The notes under the pieces: model-generated | What the model saw: only the letters and a program-made list of their open reading frames with translations | Databases searched by the model: none | What the model was told of the DNA's origin: nothing | DNA from: JAOAPG01 sp963791575 | Lineage (GTDB): Bacteria > Acidobacteriota > Terriglobia > Terriglobales > Acidobacteriaceae | Reading direction: 5' to 3' | NCBI GenBank assembly: GCA_963791575.1 | Contig: CAWBSY010000002.1 | Location: forward strand, 372,001-436,000 | DNA length: 64,000 nt | Translations under genes and position numbers: made by a program | Part shown: piece by piece, positions 63,520 through 64,000 of the stretch | Numbering within the stretch: the stretch's first letter is position 1 | Layout of the letters: each line of letters begins with the position of its first letter

Positions 63520-63935
63520 CGAATGAGGATCTGAGCGACGAGAGTTTCGCGTCAGGCGCATTCCGGCGTATTCAACGGTACATGATCGTTCTTGCGGTTC
63601 TTTTCGCGCTGGCTGCGTGGATTCGGTTCGGATGGAAGATCGCGCTGGGATTTGTCGTTGGATGCGGCATTTCTTATCTCAATTTTTATTCACTCAAACG
63701 AGTCGTAAATGCTCTGGCTGACAAGGCCACGCAGACCGGACGTGGCGGCTCCGGTACTGGCGTGGTGCTCCGCTTTATGCTGCGTTATTTTTTGATGGCC
63801 GCAGCCGCCTATGCTATATTAAGTGGTTCTCCCGTGAGCCTTTACGGGTTTTTTGCGGGGCTGTTTTTGCCGGTTGCGGCGATAGGATGCGAAGCCGCTT
63901 ACGAGGTATTTCATGCCCTGGCGCACGGTGCCTGA
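63510..63935 (+). CDS. atpI: ATP synthase protein I
   Basis: The 141-aa product has four TM helices (IQRYMIVLAVLFALAAWIRF, WKIALGFVVGCGISYLNFYS, RYFLMAAAAYAILSGSPVSL, LYGFFAGLFLPVAAIGCEAA), as in AtpI, which assists assembly of the c-ring. Its start is inside the end of the nuclease gene. The window ends shortly after; atpB should be next. Confidence 0.8.
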   Translation: MGVTNEDLSDESFASGAFRRIQRYMIVLAVLFALAAWIRFGWKIALGFVVGCGISYLNFYSLKRVVNALADKATQTGRGGSGTGVVLRFMLRYFLMAAAAYAILSGSPVSLYGFFAGLFLPVAAIGCEAAYEVFHALAHGA

Positions 63936-64000
63936 GTGGTCCTGTTTTGAATCGCGCTTCCAGAAATTCTAAGATGGATTGCATAAAAGCACGCTGAAAT
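63936..64000 (+). other. End of window, expected atpB upstream region
   Basis: Sixty-five bases after atpI show no ORF or terminator; the atpB gene is expected just beyond. Confidence 0.3.

Noticed and set aside
1..64000. CRISPR array
   Set aside because: No regular repeat-spacer pattern was seen anywhere in the window.

Overview
The window looks like chromosome of a soil-type Acidobacteriota (Terriglobia / 'Koribacter'-like). The evidence is the gene content: a giant CarboxypepD-reg TonB-dependent receptor, an atpZ-nuclease-atpI locus, S9 peptidase, alpha-2-macroglobulin, many secreted proteins of acidobacterial flavour and moderate GC. No taxonomic search was possible. Single-base frameshifts interrupt many otherwise intact genes, including the essential ileS (three breaks). 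They most likely reflect residual indel errors of a long-read assembly, so 'broken' genes away from the island edge should be read with that in mind.

Bases 1-15389 are the right-hand part of an integrated mobile element. It opens with a dense tRNA array (173-5135): 31 tRNA genes, 26 on + and 5 on -, covering all 20 amino acids. Several are structurally odd: C33 anticodon loops, tRNA-Leu without a long variable arm, and a class-II-like tRNA with a UAU anticodon. Small unknown genes, including an HELGH metalloprotein, sit inside the array. Next come an autoregulated wHTH-nucleotidyltransferase/HEPN pair (MNT-HEPN toxin-antitoxin type), a ~1,980-residue alpha-2-macroglobulin, a small metallophosphoesterase and an IncP-like traM-traL-traK module on the minus strand. 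The element ends in three phased ACAGTCCG repeats and a 44-bp 3' half of tRNA-Glu (15346-15389), taken as the attachment site.

Bases 15390-17286 hold debris of an older insertion: the C-terminal piece of a tyrosine recombinase, a truncated and frameshifted cusA-type RND pump gene, and a broken small secreted protein gene. A truncated hemoglobin and a damaged methyltransferase gene follow.

From about 18.7 kb on, the window is ordinary chromosome. It carries an NtrX/NtrY-like two-component system with a peptide-binding protein and an unknown secreted protein; an SPFH protein, a small membrane protein and an L,D-transpeptidase; dapA-like, enoyl-CoA hydratase, lspA and ileS; tonB; acyltransferase, esterase, DinB-like, fabF, SDR and ubiD genes; a REC-HD regulator; rluD-like, lgt, zapA with a probable 6S RNA, and a zapB-like gene; an aminotransferase and an S9 peptidase; an XRE-S24 regulator; a sugar-utilisation group (TonB-dependent receptor, DeoR regulator, SIS isomerase, GH36-like lipoprotein, amidohydrolase); and the start of the ATP synthase operon.

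The most interesting candidate system is the mobile complete tRNA set beside an MNT-HEPN module. HEPN proteins are often RNases, and mobile or phage tRNAs with altered anticodon loops can resist tRNA-cleaving defences. The array could therefore be a self-sufficient decoding kit that protects the element or host from tRNA-targeting toxins.
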